A stretch of 62,594 nucleotides of DNA from Clostridia bacterium. GTDB lineage: Bacteria; Bacillota; Clostridia; Oscillospirales; Acutalibacteraceae. The position numbers were made by a program, and so were the translations under genes. Of the stretch, positions 1 to 8,775 are shown one piece after another (positions within the stretch are counted from its first letter, which is position 1; each line of letters starts with the position of its first letter). Below the pieces are notes generated by a model. That model worked only from the letters and a program-made list of their open reading frames with translations. It was not told where the DNA came from and did no database searches. The stretch covers positions 1 to 62,594 of the forward strand of contig JAFVBH010000043.1 of assembly GCA_017480115.1 (NCBI GenBank), given 5' to 3'.

Positions 1-127
1 CCGTACCCGATCATAGAAAAACACAGAGCAAACATTGCGAATACTTATTAGGTTTTTATCAAAAACAAACACAATAGGATACGTTTCACTTATAATCATC
101 TATAATGGCGGTTGCTTGCAACCGCAC

Positions 128-202
128 CGAAATCATTCATCATTCACTGTTCATCATTCATTAAATTCTGATTTATCGGCAACACCGATAAATCAGAATT
201 TA
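128..202. repeat. Composite intergenic repeat: TCATTCA-rich module plus TAAATCAGAATTTA palindrome
   Basis: An AT-rich run of TTCATTCATCATTCACTG-type sequence is followed at 162-202 by a long hairpin whose 18-base arms end in TAAATCAGAATTTA around a CAACA loop. The same modules recur at 16130-16203, 34965-35003 and 55139-55185. The hairpin ends 12 bases before the -35 box of the rimP promoter. Bases 1-127 contain no open frame that I can support; a GGCGGTTGCTTGCAACCGC hairpin lies near 106-124. Confidence 0.75.
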
Positions 203-214
203 TTGTAAAAACAC

Positions 215-243
215 TTGCTATTTCCATTTATATGTGTTATACT
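215..243 (+). promoter_or_regulatory. Sigma-A promoter for the rimP-nusA-infB operon
   Basis: TTGCTA at 215-220 and TATACT at 238-243 are separated by 17 bases. This is a good housekeeping-type promoter about 90 bases ahead of the rimP start and just ahead of the leader hairpin. Confidence 0.7.
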
Positions 244-272
244 GCATACAGTAAGCATAAGGATTGACAATG

Positions 273-295
273 AGAGTGGGGTGACCCGCTCTTTT
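273..295 (+). terminator. Leader hairpin with U-tract ahead of rimP (possible attenuator)
   Basis: AGAGTGGG (273-280) pairs with CCCGCTCT (285-292) around a GTGA loop of the GNRA type, followed by a short T run. It lies between the promoter and rimP. In Bacillus subtilis the operon containing nusA has a NusA-dependent terminator in its leader that autoregulates it (established knowledge). That this hairpin does the same is inference. Confidence 0.5.
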
Positions 296-330
296 GTTTA
301 GTTCGGAAGAATCCGTGAAAGGTGGTTGCT

Positions 331-810
331 ATGGCTGAAAAGAAATCCGGCGGCGTCGCCGAAACGGTCAGAACGCTTGCCGCGCCGTTGGTCGCCTCGC
401 TGGGGCTCAAGCTCTGGGACGTGCGTTTTCTGAAAGAGGGCGCCGACAGCATTTTGCGTATTATTATTGATAAGGACGGCGGCGTCGGGATCGACGACTG
501 CGTGGCGGTGAACGATATTCTCGACCGGCCGCTGGACGAGGCGGATCCCATCAGCGTGCCCTACCGTTTGCAGGTGCAGTCCCCGGGTATCGAGCGGGAG
601 CTGACCCGCGACGCGCATTTTGCCGCGTATATCGGCGCGGACGTCAAGGTGAAGCTGCATAAGCCCGTCAATGAGCGCAAAACCTTTGAGGGGGTACTGG
701 AAAGCTTTGAAGACGGTACGATTACCGTCGCCGCCGCGGACGGTACGCTGACCTTTGAAAAATCCGACGCGGTATGGGTCAAGCTGGACGATTTTAAGGA
801 TTTTGAATGA
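331..810 (+). CDS. rimP: Ribosome maturation factor RimP
   Basis: This 159-residue protein has the size and layout of RimP: an N-terminal alpha/beta domain containing IIIDKDGGVGIDDC and the conserved LQVQSPGIERELT segment, then a small Sm-like C-terminal barrel ending WVKLDDF. RimP binds the free 30S subunit and promotes its maturation. An in-frame GTG lies nine bases upstream, but the ATG at 331 is preferred because GAAAGGTGG stands six bases ahead of it. It is the first gene of a co-directional operon with nusA 40 bases downstream, the standard Firmicutes arrangement (ylxS-nusA). The assignment rests on motif and synteny and is secure. Confidence 0.95.
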   Translation: MAEKKSGGVAETVRTLAAPLVASLGLKLWDVRFLKEGADSILRIIIDKDGGVGIDDCVAVNDILDRPLDEADPISVPYRLQVQSPGIERELTRDAHFAAYIGADVKVKLHKPVNERKTFEGVLESFEDGTITVAAADGTLTFEKSDAVWVKLDDFKDFE

Positions 811-849
811 CAGGTTATCTGTGATCAGGAAAGGAAATGATGATAAAAA

Positions 850-1911
850 ATGAATGAAGAATTTTTCGCCGCGGTGAAAATGCTGGAGAAAGAGCGCGGC
901 ATTCCCGCATCAAAATTGTATGAGACCATCGCCAACGCGATCGTGACCGCCAAGAAGCACGATTACGGCAATCGGGACGTCGTCACCTGTGAGATCGATC
1001 CCGATAAGGCGGAGATTCGCGTGTTTGTCAGCAAAAACGTCGTCTCCGAGATTGAGGACGACTATACGGACATTCTCCCCGAGGACGCGCAGAAGTATAA
1101 GACCGGCGCCGTGCCCGGCGACATCGTGCAGATTCCGCTGGAGACCAAGGATTTCGGCAGAATCGCCGCGCAGAAGGTCAAGCACGTGATCCGGCAGGGC
1201 ATTCGCGAGGTGGAGCACGGGCAGCAGTACAGCGAGATTCAGGGAAAGAACAAGGAGATTGTCTCCGCCGTGGTGCAGAGCGTCGATCCCCGTACCGGCA
1301 ACATCTCCATCGAGATCGGCAAGACCGAGGCGATCCTGCCCAGGGGCGAGCAGATTCCGGGAGAGACGTTCTCCGTCGGCGAGACGATCAAAGTTTATAT
1401 CTTTGATATTCACGACAGCGAAAAGGGGCTGCGCGTCCGCATTTCCAGAACGCATAAAGATTTTGTCAAACGACTGTTTGAAACAGAGGTGCCCGAGATT
1501 TACGACGGCGTGGTTGAGATCAAGTCCGTCGCCAGAGAGGCGGGGTCCCGCACCAAAATTTCCGTAATCTCCCATGACGCCGATGTAGATCCCGTCGGCG
1601 CGTGCATCGGGCAGCGGGGTACGCGTGTGGACAATATTCGCTACATTCTCGGCGGGGAGGAGAAGATCGACGTCGTTCCCTACAGCGACGATCCCGCCGC
1701 GTTCATCGCTGCGGCGCTGGCGCCTGCGGAGATTTTGAAGGTCGAGGCAGACCCTGAGGACGAAAACGTATGCCACGTCACCGTGCCGGACAATCAGTTG
1801 TCTTTGGCGATCGGCAATAAGGGGCAGAACGCCCGCCTTGCCGCCAAGCTGACCGGCAAAAAGATCGATATCAAGCCTGAAAGCGGCTTTTACAATCCCA
1901 AAGAGGATTGA
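850..1911 (+). CDS. nusA: Transcription termination/antitermination factor NusA
   Basis: NusA binds RNA polymerase near the RNA exit channel and modulates pausing and intrinsic termination. The 353-residue protein shows an N-terminal RNAP-binding domain (about 1-130), an S1 domain (about 135-200, ILPRGEQIPGE) and two KH domains (about 205-345). The KH domains carry the signatures VGACIGQRGTRV and LAIGNKGQNARLAA. It stops right after KH2, lacking the C-terminal acidic repeats of the E. coli protein, as is usual in Firmicutes. It sits between rimP and rnpM. Regulation through the operon leader hairpin is possible, by analogy with Bacillus. Confidence 0.96.
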   Translation: MNEEFFAAVKMLEKERGIPASKLYETIANAIVTAKKHDYGNRDVVTCEIDPDKAEIRVFVSKNVVSEIEDDYTDILPEDAQKYKTGAVPGDIVQIPLETKDFGRIAAQKVKHVIRQGIREVEHGQQYSEIQGKNKEIVSAVVQSVDPRTGNISIEIGKTEAILPRGEQIPGETFSVGETIKVYIFDIHDSEKGLRVRISRTHKDFVKRLFETEVPEIYDGVVEIKSVAREAGSRTKISVISHDADVDPVGACIGQRGTRVDNIRYILGGEEKIDVVPYSDDPAAFIAAALAPAEILKVEADPEDENVCHVTVPDNQLSLAIGNKGQNARLAAKLTGKKIDIKPESGFYNPKED

Positions 1912-1941
1912 GTATATCCCATGCAGTACTGTAACTGAATT

Positions 1942-1962
1942 TCCGCCGATGGCTTCGGCGGA
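1942..1962 (+). other. Hairpin between nusA and rnpM
   Basis: TCCGCCGA and TCGGCGGA form an eight-base-pair stem with a five-base loop. No U-tract follows, so it is not a terminator; it could be an mRNA processing or stability element. It ends just before the rnpM ribosome-binding site AGAGG. Confidence 0.4.
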
Positions 1963-1979
1963 GAAAAGAGGCGTTATGT

Positions 1980-2252
1980 ATGCAAAAAAGGAAGATCCCC
2001 ATGCGCCGCTGTACCGGCTGCGGAGAGAATAAACCGAAGCCGGAGCTGATCCGTGTCGTCAGAACGCCGGAGGGCGAGATCAAACTCGATCTGACCGGCA
2101 AAATGAACGGCAGGGGCGCGTATATCTGCAAAAACGCGGATTGTCTCAAGAAAGCGCAGAAAGCGAAACGCTTTGAACGGGCGTTTAACGTGAAGGTGCC
2201 GGACGCGGTGTACGAGGCGCTCGGAGAGGAGCTGACGGCGCTTGACGGATAA
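1980..2252 (+). CDS. rnpM: YlxR-family RNA-binding protein (RNase P modulator RnpM)
   Basis: The 90-residue protein carries the YlxR hallmarks MRRCTGCGENKPKPELIRVV near the N-terminus and GRGAYICKNADCL in the middle. Members bind structured RNA; the Bacillus protein has been reported to bind and modulate RNase P, hence the newer name RnpM. The start at 1980 follows AGAGG by eight bases. The gene always accompanies nusA and an L7Ae-like gene in Firmicutes, as here, and its last 11 bases overlap the next gene, suggesting translational coupling. The family assignment is firm; the precise role in this organism is inferred. Confidence 0.92.
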   Translation: MQKRKIPMRRCTGCGENKPKPELIRVVRTPEGEIKLDLTGKMNGRGAYICKNADCLKKAQKAKRFERAFNVKVPDAVYEALGEELTALDG

Positions 2253-2556
2253 ATTTATGACGCTGTTGAGCTTTGCCGTCAAGGCGGGGAAGGTCAGCTT
2301 CGGGCACGACGCCTGCAAGCAGAGCCTGCGCAGACAGACGGCATGCATGCTGCTCGCCGCTGCCGACGCTTCGCCCCGTTTGACGGAGGAAATGCGCGGT
2401 TTGGGCGAAAATCTGCCGTTTGCGGCGACGGATCTGACGATTGTGGATATCGGCAGGCGGCTGGGCAGACGCGCCGCAGTGCTCACCGTGAATGACAGAG
2501 GATTTGCAGACAGCCTCATGGAAAACTTGAACGCAGCCGAGAATAAGGAGGATTAA
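2242..2556 (+). CDS. L7Ae/YlxQ-type RNA-binding protein
   Basis: This 104-residue protein matches the L7Ae/L30e/YlxQ family. The N-terminal [18 protein letters not shown] is the typical kink-turn-binding start, followed by [11 protein letters not shown], while the C-terminal [12 protein letters not shown] closes the fold. The start is probably TTG at 2242, since GAGAGGAG lies about ten bases upstream; the later ATG at 2257 has no comparable site. It overlaps rnpM by 11 bases and ends two bases before infB. The target RNA is unknown in most bacteria. Confidence 0.88.
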   Translation: MTDKFMTLLSFAVKAGKVSFGHDACKQSLRRQTACMLLAAADASPRLTEEMRGLGENLPFAATDLTIVDIGRRLGRRAAVLTVNDRGFADSLMENLNAAENKED

Positions 2557-2558
2557 GT

Positions 2559-4943
2559 ATGGCAGTAGTGAAATATAAGGTACACGAAGCCGCGAAGGAC
2601 TTCGGCAAGAAGAGCAACGATCTGATCGATCTGCTCGGTAAATATTTTGACGAACCGAAAAAGTATCAGACCGTGCTGACCGGCGCGGAGCTGGACGTGA
2701 TTTTTGATACCCTGACCCAGCAGAGCGCTGTGGAAAATTTTGACGCGTATTTCGCGATGGAGCGTCCCGCAGGGGAGAAGCCGGCTGAAAAGCAGAAAAC
2801 GGCGGACGCGCAGCCTGCCGCCGACGGGAACGCCGCTGCCGGCGCAAAGCCTGCGGGGAATAAGCCCGCGCAGGGCGGCAAAAAGCCCGAGAACGGCAAG
2901 CCCTTTGAGAAAAAGGGCAATAAGGAAAAAAAGCCCGACCAGCCCTATATTCAGTCCCGTACCAAGGGCGATAAAAAGACGGTCGATACCCGCGCCCATA
3001 ACGTCGAGCTGGATAAATATAACGAAAAGTACGAGGAGATCGCCCCCGAAAGAGGCAGACGCGGCGACAGAGAAACCAACAAGCAGAAGATCAAGCAGAA
3101 GTCGCAGCAGTACCGCAAGCAGGGCGGACGTCAGGGCAAGCGCGAGACCGAGGCGGAGCGTCTGAAGCGCATCGCCGGCGAGCGCGCGAAGCAGCAGATC
3201 AAAGTCACCATCGGCGACGAGATTCAGGTCGCCGAGCTTGCCTCCCGGCTGAAGCTGAAAGCGGTAGAGGTTATCAAAAAACTGATGGGGCTGGGCGTCA
3301 TGGCGGCGCAGAACCAGGTCATCGATTTTGATACCGCCGCTATTGTCGCCGAGGAGCTGGGCGCGAAGGTGGAACGGGAAGTCGTCATCACCATCGAGGA
3401 TCGCATCATCGATACCCACGAGGATAAGGAAGAGGATCTTGCGCTGCGTGATCCCGTTGTCTGCGTCATGGGGCACGTTGACCACGGCAAGACCTCGCTG
3501 CTGGACGCGATCCGCCACACTGCCGTCACCGCCACCGAATCGGGCGGTATTACCCAGCACATCGGCGCGTCCCGTGTGCATGTGATGGATAGAGATATTA
3601 CGTTCCTTGACACGCCCGGTCACGCCGCGTTTACCGCAATGCGCGCCAGAGGCGCCATGGCGACGGATATTGCCATTCTCGTCGTCGCGGCAGATGACGG
3701 TATCATGCCCCAGACCATCGAGGCGATCAGCCACGCTAAGGCGGCAAACATTACCATCGTCGTCGCGGTGAATAAAATGGATAAACCCGGCGCAAATCCG
3801 GAAAGAATAAAACAGCAGCTGACCGAGCATGGGCTGGTGCCCGAGGAATGGGGCGGCGACGTGATCTGCGTCCCCGTTTCCGCCAAGACCGGCGAGGGGC
3901 TTGACGCGCTGTTGGAATCCGTCCTTTTGGTGGCGGATATGCAGGAGCTGAAAGCAAACGCCAACCGCCCGGCAAAGGGCGTGGTGATCGAGGCGCGGCT
4001 TGATAAGGGCAGAGGCCCCGTCGCCACGCTGCTGGTGCAGAACGGTACGCTGCATACGGGCGATATTGTGGTCGCCGGTACCGCGGTCGGCCGCGTCCGC
4101 GTGATGACCGACGATAAGGGCAGTCGCGTGAAGGAGGCAGGCCCCTCGATCCCCGTGGAGGTCACCGGTCTTGCAGATACGCCGCAGGCGGGCGATACCT
4201 TCGACGCGGTTTCCGACGAGCGTCTGGCGCGCGAGCTGGTAGAGCAGCGGCAGCAGGCGGATAAGGAAAGCCGCTTCAACGCGGTCAAGCGCGTAACGCT
4301 GGATACGCTGTTCTCCACCATCGAATCGGGCGAGGTCAAGGATCTGAATATCATCGTCAAGGCGGACGTGAAGGGCTCCGTGGAGGCGGTCACCCAGAGC
4401 CTTGAAAAGCTGTCCAATGAAGAGGTTCGCGTACGTGTCATTCACGGCGGCGTGGGCGCGGTCAGCGAGTCCGACGTAATGCTGGCGGACGCGTCCAACG
4501 CGATCATCGTGGGCTTCCACGTGCGTCCGGATCCCGCCGCAGTCTCCATGGCGGAACGCACAAACGTGGATATGCACATGTATAATGTCATATATGACTG
4601 CATCGAGGATATTGAAGCCGCGATCAAGGGTATGCTGGCGCCCAAGTTCCGCGACGTGGATCTGGGTCGCGCCGAGGTCAGAAACGTATTCAAGCTTTCC
4701 ACCTACGGCACCATCGCCGGCAGCTACGTGCTGGACGGCAAGATCACCAAGAACTGCAAAATCCGCGTGGTGCGCGACGGTATCGTGATCGCCGAGGATA
4801 CCATTTCCTCGCTGCGCCGCTTCAAGGACGACGTCAAGGAGGTCGTCAGCGGCTACGAGTGCGGTATCGGTCTGGAAAAGTTCAACGACATCAAGGAAAA
4901 AGATGTCTTTGAGGCGTTCGTAACGGAAGAATATCAAGAGTAA
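2559..4943 (+). CDS. infB: Translation initiation factor IF-2
   Basis: IF-2 is the GTPase that brings initiator tRNA to the 30S subunit and promotes subunit joining. The 794-residue protein has an IF2N domain at the N-terminus, a charged Ala/Pro/Lys-rich linker (about 60-200) and a second IF2N domain (about 205-260). The G domain carries GHVDHGKT (304-311), DTPGH (about 351) and NKMD (about 405); domains II-IV complete it with a closing [19 protein letters not shown] strong AAGGAGGA site precedes the ATG. It is the largest gene of the operon. Confidence 0.98.
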   Translation: MAVVKYKVHEAAKDFGKKSNDLIDLLGKYFDEPKKYQTVLTGAELDVIFDTLTQQSAVENFDAYFAMERPAGEKPAEKQKTADAQPAADGNAAAGAKPAGNKPAQGGKKPENGKPFEKKGNKEKKPDQPYIQSRTKGDKKTVDTRAHNVELDKYNEKYEEIAPERGRRGDRETNKQKIKQKSQQYRKQGGRQGKRETEAERLKRIAGERAKQQIKVTIGDEIQVAELASRLKLKAVEVIKKLMGLGVMAAQNQVIDFDTAAIVAEELGAKVEREVVITIEDRIIDTHEDKEEDLALRDPVVCVMGHVDHGKTSLLDAIRHTAVTATESGGITQHIGASRVHVMDRDITFLDTPGHAAFTAMRARGAMATDIAILVVAADDGIMPQTIEAISHAKAANITIVVAVNKMDKPGANPERIKQQLTEHGLVPEEWGGDVICVPVSAKTGEGLDALLESVLLVADMQELKANANRPAKGVVIEARLDKGRGPVATLLVQNGTLHTGDIVVAGTAVGRVRVMTDDKGSRVKEAGPSIPVEVTGLADTPQAGDTFDAVSDERLARELVEQRQQADKESRFNAVKRVTLDTLFSTIESGEVKDLNIIVKADVKGSVEAVTQSLEKLSNEEVRVRVIHGGVGAVSESDVMLADASNAIIVGFHVRPDPAAVSMAERTNVDMHMYNVIYDCIEDIEAAIKGMLAPKFRDVDLGRAEVRNVFKLSTYGTIAGSYVLDGKITKNCKIRVVRDGIVIAEDTISSLRRFKDDVKEVVSGYECGIGLEKFNDIKEKDVFEAFVTEEYQE

Positions 4944-4999
4944 TTTTACTTGCTGACAATAAAGAAAGTACAGAGTTTTAAAGAATAAGGTACAAGATT

Positions 5000-5368
5000 A
5001 TGCCGAATTTCAAATCCAGCCGTATGGCTGAAGACCTCAAGCGGGAGATCACCGCGTTGATCCGCGAGTTGAAGGATCCCCGCGTCACCGGCAGCATGAT
5101 TACGGTCGTGCGGGTCGAGATCGCGTCCGATCTCTCCTATGCCAAGGCGTATATCAGCTCCCTGCAGGGAAAAGCGGCGGCAGCGGAGGCAGTCAAGGGG
5201 CTGCAATCGGCGGCGGGCTATATCCGCCGCGAGCTGGGCGCCCGCCTGCATATCCGCAAATCGCCGGAGCTGAAATTTATTGCGGACGATTCCGTCCGCG
5301 AAAGCATTGAAATGTTTAAAAAGCTCGAAAAAGCCGACACAAAGGAGCGGGAGGAGCATGAGAATTGA
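5000..5368 (+). CDS. rbfA: Ribosome-binding factor A
   Basis: RbfA is a KH-like protein that binds the 30S subunit near helix 1 of 16S rRNA and is needed for late maturation. The 122 residues show the family start (SSRMAEDLKREITALIRE), the DPRVTG motif, and LGARLHIRKSPELKFIADDS near the C-terminus. It lies 56 bases after infB and overlaps nrnA by 11 bases. Length and synteny are as expected. Confidence 0.96.
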   Translation: MPNFKSSRMAEDLKREITALIRELKDPRVTGSMITVVRVEIASDLSYAKAYISSLQGKAAAAEAVKGLQSAAGYIRRELGARLHIRKSPELKFIADDSVRESIEMFKKLEKADTKEREEHEN

Positions 5369-6326
5369 CATTCCCTATGCCGCAGAGCTGCTGAAAACAC
5401 ATGATCGCATCGAGATTCTGTGTCACAAAGGCCCCGACGGCGATACCCTCGGCTGCGGCTACGCGCTGTGCCGTGTCTTGCAGAATATGGGAAAACAGGC
5501 GAAGATCACCGTGGACGACGTGATCCCTGCCAGCTTCGATTATATGAACGATAATATCGAGGCGCAGGATTTTGAGACGGCGTACGTCGTGGCGGTGGAT
5601 ATTGCGTCGTTTGACCTGATCGGCAGCCCGGCGCACCGCGAAAAGTACCGCGACCGGGTCGATCTGTGTATCGACCATCACGCGTCGAATACGGATTATG
5701 CAAAATATACCCTGCTGGAGAGCGATCATGACGCCGCCGCCGCTGCGGAAACGCTGCTGCTGGTCTTTTATGAGATGGGCGTCGAGATCGATTCCTCCGT
5801 GGCGGAATGTATCTATACCGCGCTGTCGACCGATACCGGCTGCTTCCGCTATTCCAATACCACGTCCCGTACCCTGCGTATGGCGGCGGATATGGTGGAT
5901 AAGGATATTCCCTTTGAGCTGATCAACAAGCGCATGTTCGAGACGCGGACCAAGACCTATAACACCTTGGAAACCCTCGTGCTTTCGACCCTGTCCACCC
6001 ATTTTGACGGGCTGTGCGCCGTGATCACCATTACGCAGGATATGTATAAGCAGAGCGGCTCGGACGAAAGCGAATCCCACCCGCTGAAAGGGATCCCCCG
6101 GCAGGTGGAGGGCGTGCTTGTGGGCGTGACCCTGAAGGAGGACGCCGACGGTACATACCGCGCCTCCGTGCGCACCAATTCGCCGGTGGACGCGTGCCGA
6201 ATCTGCGCGCATTTCGGCGGCGGCGGGCATAAACGCGCCTCGGGCTGCAACGTGCCCGGCGGCACCATGGCAGAGGCGAAGCAGAATATTTTGGACGTGA
6301 TCCGCACGGAGCTGGAGGCGCTATGA
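5358..6326 (+). CDS. nrnA: DHH-family oligoribonuclease / pAp phosphatase NrnA
   Basis: NrnA degrades very short RNAs and dephosphorylates 3'-phosphoadenosine 5'-phosphate. The 322-residue protein shows the DHH motifs CHKGPDGDTLG near residue 27, VAVDIA, the signature CIDHHASN, and the DHHA1 domain glycine-rich motif HFGGGGHKRASGC near the C-terminus. The start at 5358 follows GGAGGAGC and overlaps the end of rbfA; an earlier in-frame ATG at 5280 lies deep inside rbfA and is unlikely. Position between rbfA and truB is conserved in Firmicutes. Confidence 0.94.
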   Translation: MRIDIPYAAELLKTHDRIEILCHKGPDGDTLGCGYALCRVLQNMGKQAKITVDDVIPASFDYMNDNIEAQDFETAYVVAVDIASFDLIGSPAHREKYRDRVDLCIDHHASNTDYAKYTLLESDHDAAAAAETLLLVFYEMGVEIDSSVAECIYTALSTDTGCFRYSNTTSRTLRMAADMVDKDIPFELINKRMFETRTKTYNTLETLVLSTLSTHFDGLCAVITITQDMYKQSGSDESESHPLKGIPRQVEGVLVGVTLKEDADGTYRASVRTNSPVDACRICAHFGGGGHKRASGCNVPGGTMAEAKQNILDVIRTELEAL

Positions 6327-7213
6327 ACGGCTTCCTCTGTCTGTATAAGCGCAGCGGGATCACCTCCTTTCAGGCGGTCGCCGAGACGCGGCGCATCGTC
6401 GGTGAAAAAAAACTCGGGCATACCGGTACGCTGGATCCCATGGCGGAGGGCGTACTGCCCGTGGCGTTCGGCAGGGCGTCCAAATTTATTGAGCTGCTGC
6501 CGGATCATGAAAAGGCGTACGCCGCCTGCTTTAAATTGGGCGTGCGGACGGATACTTTGGATATAACGGGGACGGTCACCGAAACCCATGCGGTCAACTG
6601 CACGGAACGCGACGTGATCGAGGTGTTGCCCCGCTTTACCGGTGAGATTTTACAGGTGCCGCCTATGTATTCGGCGGTGTCCGTCGGCGGCGTGCGGCTG
6701 TATAAGCTGGCGCGCGCGGGAACGGAGATCGAGCGGCAGGCGCGCAAGGTCACGATCCGTCAAATCGAGTATCGCGGTGCGGTCGGCGAAAACGAATACG
6801 CGATCCATGTGACCTGCGGCAAGGGGACGTATATCCGCGCCCTGATCGACGACGTCGGTGCGGCGCTGGGCTGCGGCGCGGTGATGACCCGGCTGGTGCG
6901 CACCTATTCCAACGGATTTGATCTGCAATCTGCGGTGACTGCCGAAAAATTACAGGAGGCTGCGGCGCAGGGACGGCCGGAGCAATTACTGCTCCGTGTG
7001 GATACGGCGCTTTGCGCGTATCCTGCGGTGACGCTGTCCGAAAAACAGACGAAATTATTTAAAAACGGCGTCCGGCTGGATCTGCAAAGGTTGACAGGCG
7101 TTGACGCAGACGGATTTTATCGAATCTATGCCGAGGATCACCGGTTCTTGGGCGTCGGCGAAACGAGCGCCGACCATACGGTGATGAAAATGAAAAAACT
7201 TTACGAAATTTGA
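6323..7213 (+). CDS. truB: tRNA pseudouridine-55 synthase TruB
   Basis: TruB converts U55 in the T-loop of tRNAs to pseudouridine. The 296-residue protein has the N-terminal family start GFLCLYKRSGITSFQAV and the catalytic motif GHTGTLDPMAEGVLPV, whose Asp is the nucleophile. The RNA-binding motif QVPPMYSAVSVGG and the KGTYIRALIDD motif follow. Its C-terminus is PUA-like. The ATG overlaps the nrnA stop as ATGA, indicating coupling. Confidence 0.96.
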   Translation: MNGFLCLYKRSGITSFQAVAETRRIVGEKKLGHTGTLDPMAEGVLPVAFGRASKFIELLPDHEKAYAACFKLGVRTDTLDITGTVTETHAVNCTERDVIEVLPRFTGEILQVPPMYSAVSVGGVRLYKLARAGTEIERQARKVTIRQIEYRGAVGENEYAIHVTCGKGTYIRALIDDVGAALGCGAVMTRLVRTYSNGFDLQSAVTAEKLQEAAAQGRPEQLLLRVDTALCAYPAVTLSEKQTKLFKNGVRLDLQRLTGVDADGFYRIYAEDHRFLGVGETSADHTVMKMKKLYEI

Positions 7214-7224
7214 GGAACATCAAC

Positions 7225-8142
7225 ATGTGCGCACGGTTCGTCAGCGACAACAGAATATCTGCCGAAGCGCGCGCTGCGGTCGCGCTGGGCAATTTTGACG
7301 GCCTGCATATCGGGCATACGGCGGTCATCAACGCCTGTGTGGAACAGGCGGCGGGTTACGCGCCCGTGGTGCTGCGGTTTCGGGAACACCCGATGCACGC
7401 GCTGGCAGGCAAAGCGCCGTCGCTGCTGCTGACGGAGGAAGAGGAGCGGCGGCGGATCCTTGCCATGGGCGCGCAGCCCATGTATGTGGATTTTCAAGCC
7501 GTAAAGGATTTTTCACCCGAGGAATTTGTAAAAAAAATTTTGGTTGACGAGCTGCACGCGGGCTTTGTTTCCTGCGGCTACAATTATCATTTCGGCAGCA
7601 GGGCGGCGGGCGACGCCGATACGCTGCAAACGCTCTGTAAACCGTACGGCATTGCGGTGAATATCTGCCCGAAGGTTGCGTTCGGCGATATTGCCGTGTC
7701 CTCCACCGCCGTCAGGAACGCGCTGCTGCGCGGCGACGTCGCTTTGGCGGACGATATGCTGGGCTACGCTTACGGCTATGATTTCACTGTGTCGGAGGGC
7801 GATAAACGCGGCAGGATCCTGGGCGCGCCCACCATCAATCAATTTTTTCCCGACGGTATGTTGGTGCCGAAATTCGGGGTCTACGCCTCGCGGGTCACGG
7901 TGGACGGCAAAAATTACGTCGGCGTTACCAATATCGGCTGCCGCCCCACCATCGGCAACAGCAGCCCCCGCAGCGAAACCTATATCGAAAATTTCAGCGG
8001 CGACCTTTACGGGCAGCGTCCCCGCGTCACGCTGATCAAATATATGCGGCCGGAGATCAAATTCGACAGCCTTGACGCGCTCAGCGCGCAGATTGCCGCC
8101 GATGCGAAACTGGCGGCGGAAACGGCAGGTGCAGGTCTTTGA
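7225..8142 (+). CDS. ribF: Bifunctional riboflavin kinase / FAD synthetase
   Basis: RibF phosphorylates riboflavin to FMN and adenylylates FMN to FAD. The N-terminal nucleotidyltransferase domain shows VALGNFDGLHIGHTAV and the VSSTAVRNAL motif. The C-terminal flavokinase domain begins at KRGRILGAPTIN and contains GVTNIGCRPTIG with the catalytic Glu in SETYIENF. ATG 7225 is chosen because TGAGGAA lies eight bases ahead; the frame is open from a TTG at 7210. The gene follows truB as in many Firmicutes. It supplies the flavins needed by the several flavoproteins encoded later in the window (inference). Confidence 0.95.
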   Translation: MCARFVSDNRISAEARAAVALGNFDGLHIGHTAVINACVEQAAGYAPVVLRFREHPMHALAGKAPSLLLTEEEERRRILAMGAQPMYVDFQAVKDFSPEEFVKKILVDELHAGFVSCGYNYHFGSRAAGDADTLQTLCKPYGIAVNICPKVAFGDIAVSSTAVRNALLRGDVALADDMLGYAYGYDFTVSEGDKRGRILGAPTINQFFPDGMLVPKFGVYASRVTVDGKNYVGVTNIGCRPTIGNSSPRSETYIENFSGDLYGQRPRVTLIKYMRPEIKFDSLDALSAQIAADAKLAAETAGAGL

Positions 8143-8711
8143 ATATCATTTTGGCGTCTGCTTCTCCCCGAAGAAGAGAAATATTGGAGCTGATCGGGCT
8201 TGCGCCCGATGCGATCCTGCCCTCCGAGGCGGACGAAACCGTGGAGGCGTCGCTGCCGCCGGAGGAAAAGGTCATGACCTTGGCGGCGCGTAAAGCGGCG
8301 AGCGTCGCCGCGCGGGACGATCTCCCGCCCGACGCGCTGATCATTGCTTCGGATACGGTCGTTGTGTACGGCGGTACCGTATTGGGAAAGCCCAGGGACC
8401 GCGCCGATGGCTGTCGCATGCTCAAAATGCTCTCCGGCAGAACGCATGCCGTTTACACCGGCGTGTGCCTGCTTTATCAAAATAAGAAGCAAATCTTTTA
8501 TAATAAGACCGACGTGGAGTTTTATCCCCTGACCGACGGCGAGATCAACGCGTATCTCGATACCGGCGAACCCTTCGATAAGGCGGGCGCTTACGGCATT
8601 CAGGGGAAAGGCTCAGTACTGGTCAGGCGCATCGACGGCGACTTTTTCTCGGTGATGGGCTTACCCGCCGCGCAGGTGCGGCGCGCGGTACGCGAGATCG
8701 CCGAAAAATAA
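8139..8711 (+). CDS. maf: Maf-family nucleoside triphosphate pyrophosphatase
   Basis: Maf proteins hydrolyse non-canonical or excess nucleoside triphosphates (dTTP/UTP type in Bacillus) and have been linked to septum formation. The 190-residue protein opens with LASASPRRREIL, carries the catalytic SDTVVVYGG segment, the TGVCLLY strand and the GSVLVRRIDGDFFSVMGLP end typical of the family. The start is TTG at 8139, overlapping the ribF stop, with GCAGG upstream. It is the last gene of the operon that begins at rimP; no obvious terminator follows before proB. Confidence 0.93.
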   Translation: MNIILASASPRRREILELIGLAPDAILPSEADETVEASLPPEEKVMTLAARKAASVAARDDLPPDALIIASDTVVVYGGTVLGKPRDRADGCRMLKMLSGRTHAVYTGVCLLYQNKKQIFYNKTDVEFYPLTDGEINAYLDTGEPFDKAGAYGIQGKGSVLVRRIDGDFFSVMGLPAAQVRRAVREIAEK

Positions 8712-8775
8712 CGCGCGCGTCGGATACGTCCCGGCTTTTGCGCGTACGCAGTAAATATCACAAGGGTGACAGGAA

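Noticed and set aside
2553..4937. 794-codon open frame on the minus strand opposite infB
   Set aside because: It is an almost exact mirror of infB, a product of strong codon bias in GC-rich DNA. It has no ribosome-binding site, and its translation is low-complexity without a recognisable family.
5280..5357. Longer N-terminus for NrnA starting at 5280
   Set aside because: It would overlap rbfA by 89 bases and adds residues unlike the family; ATG 5358 has GGAGGAG ahead of it.
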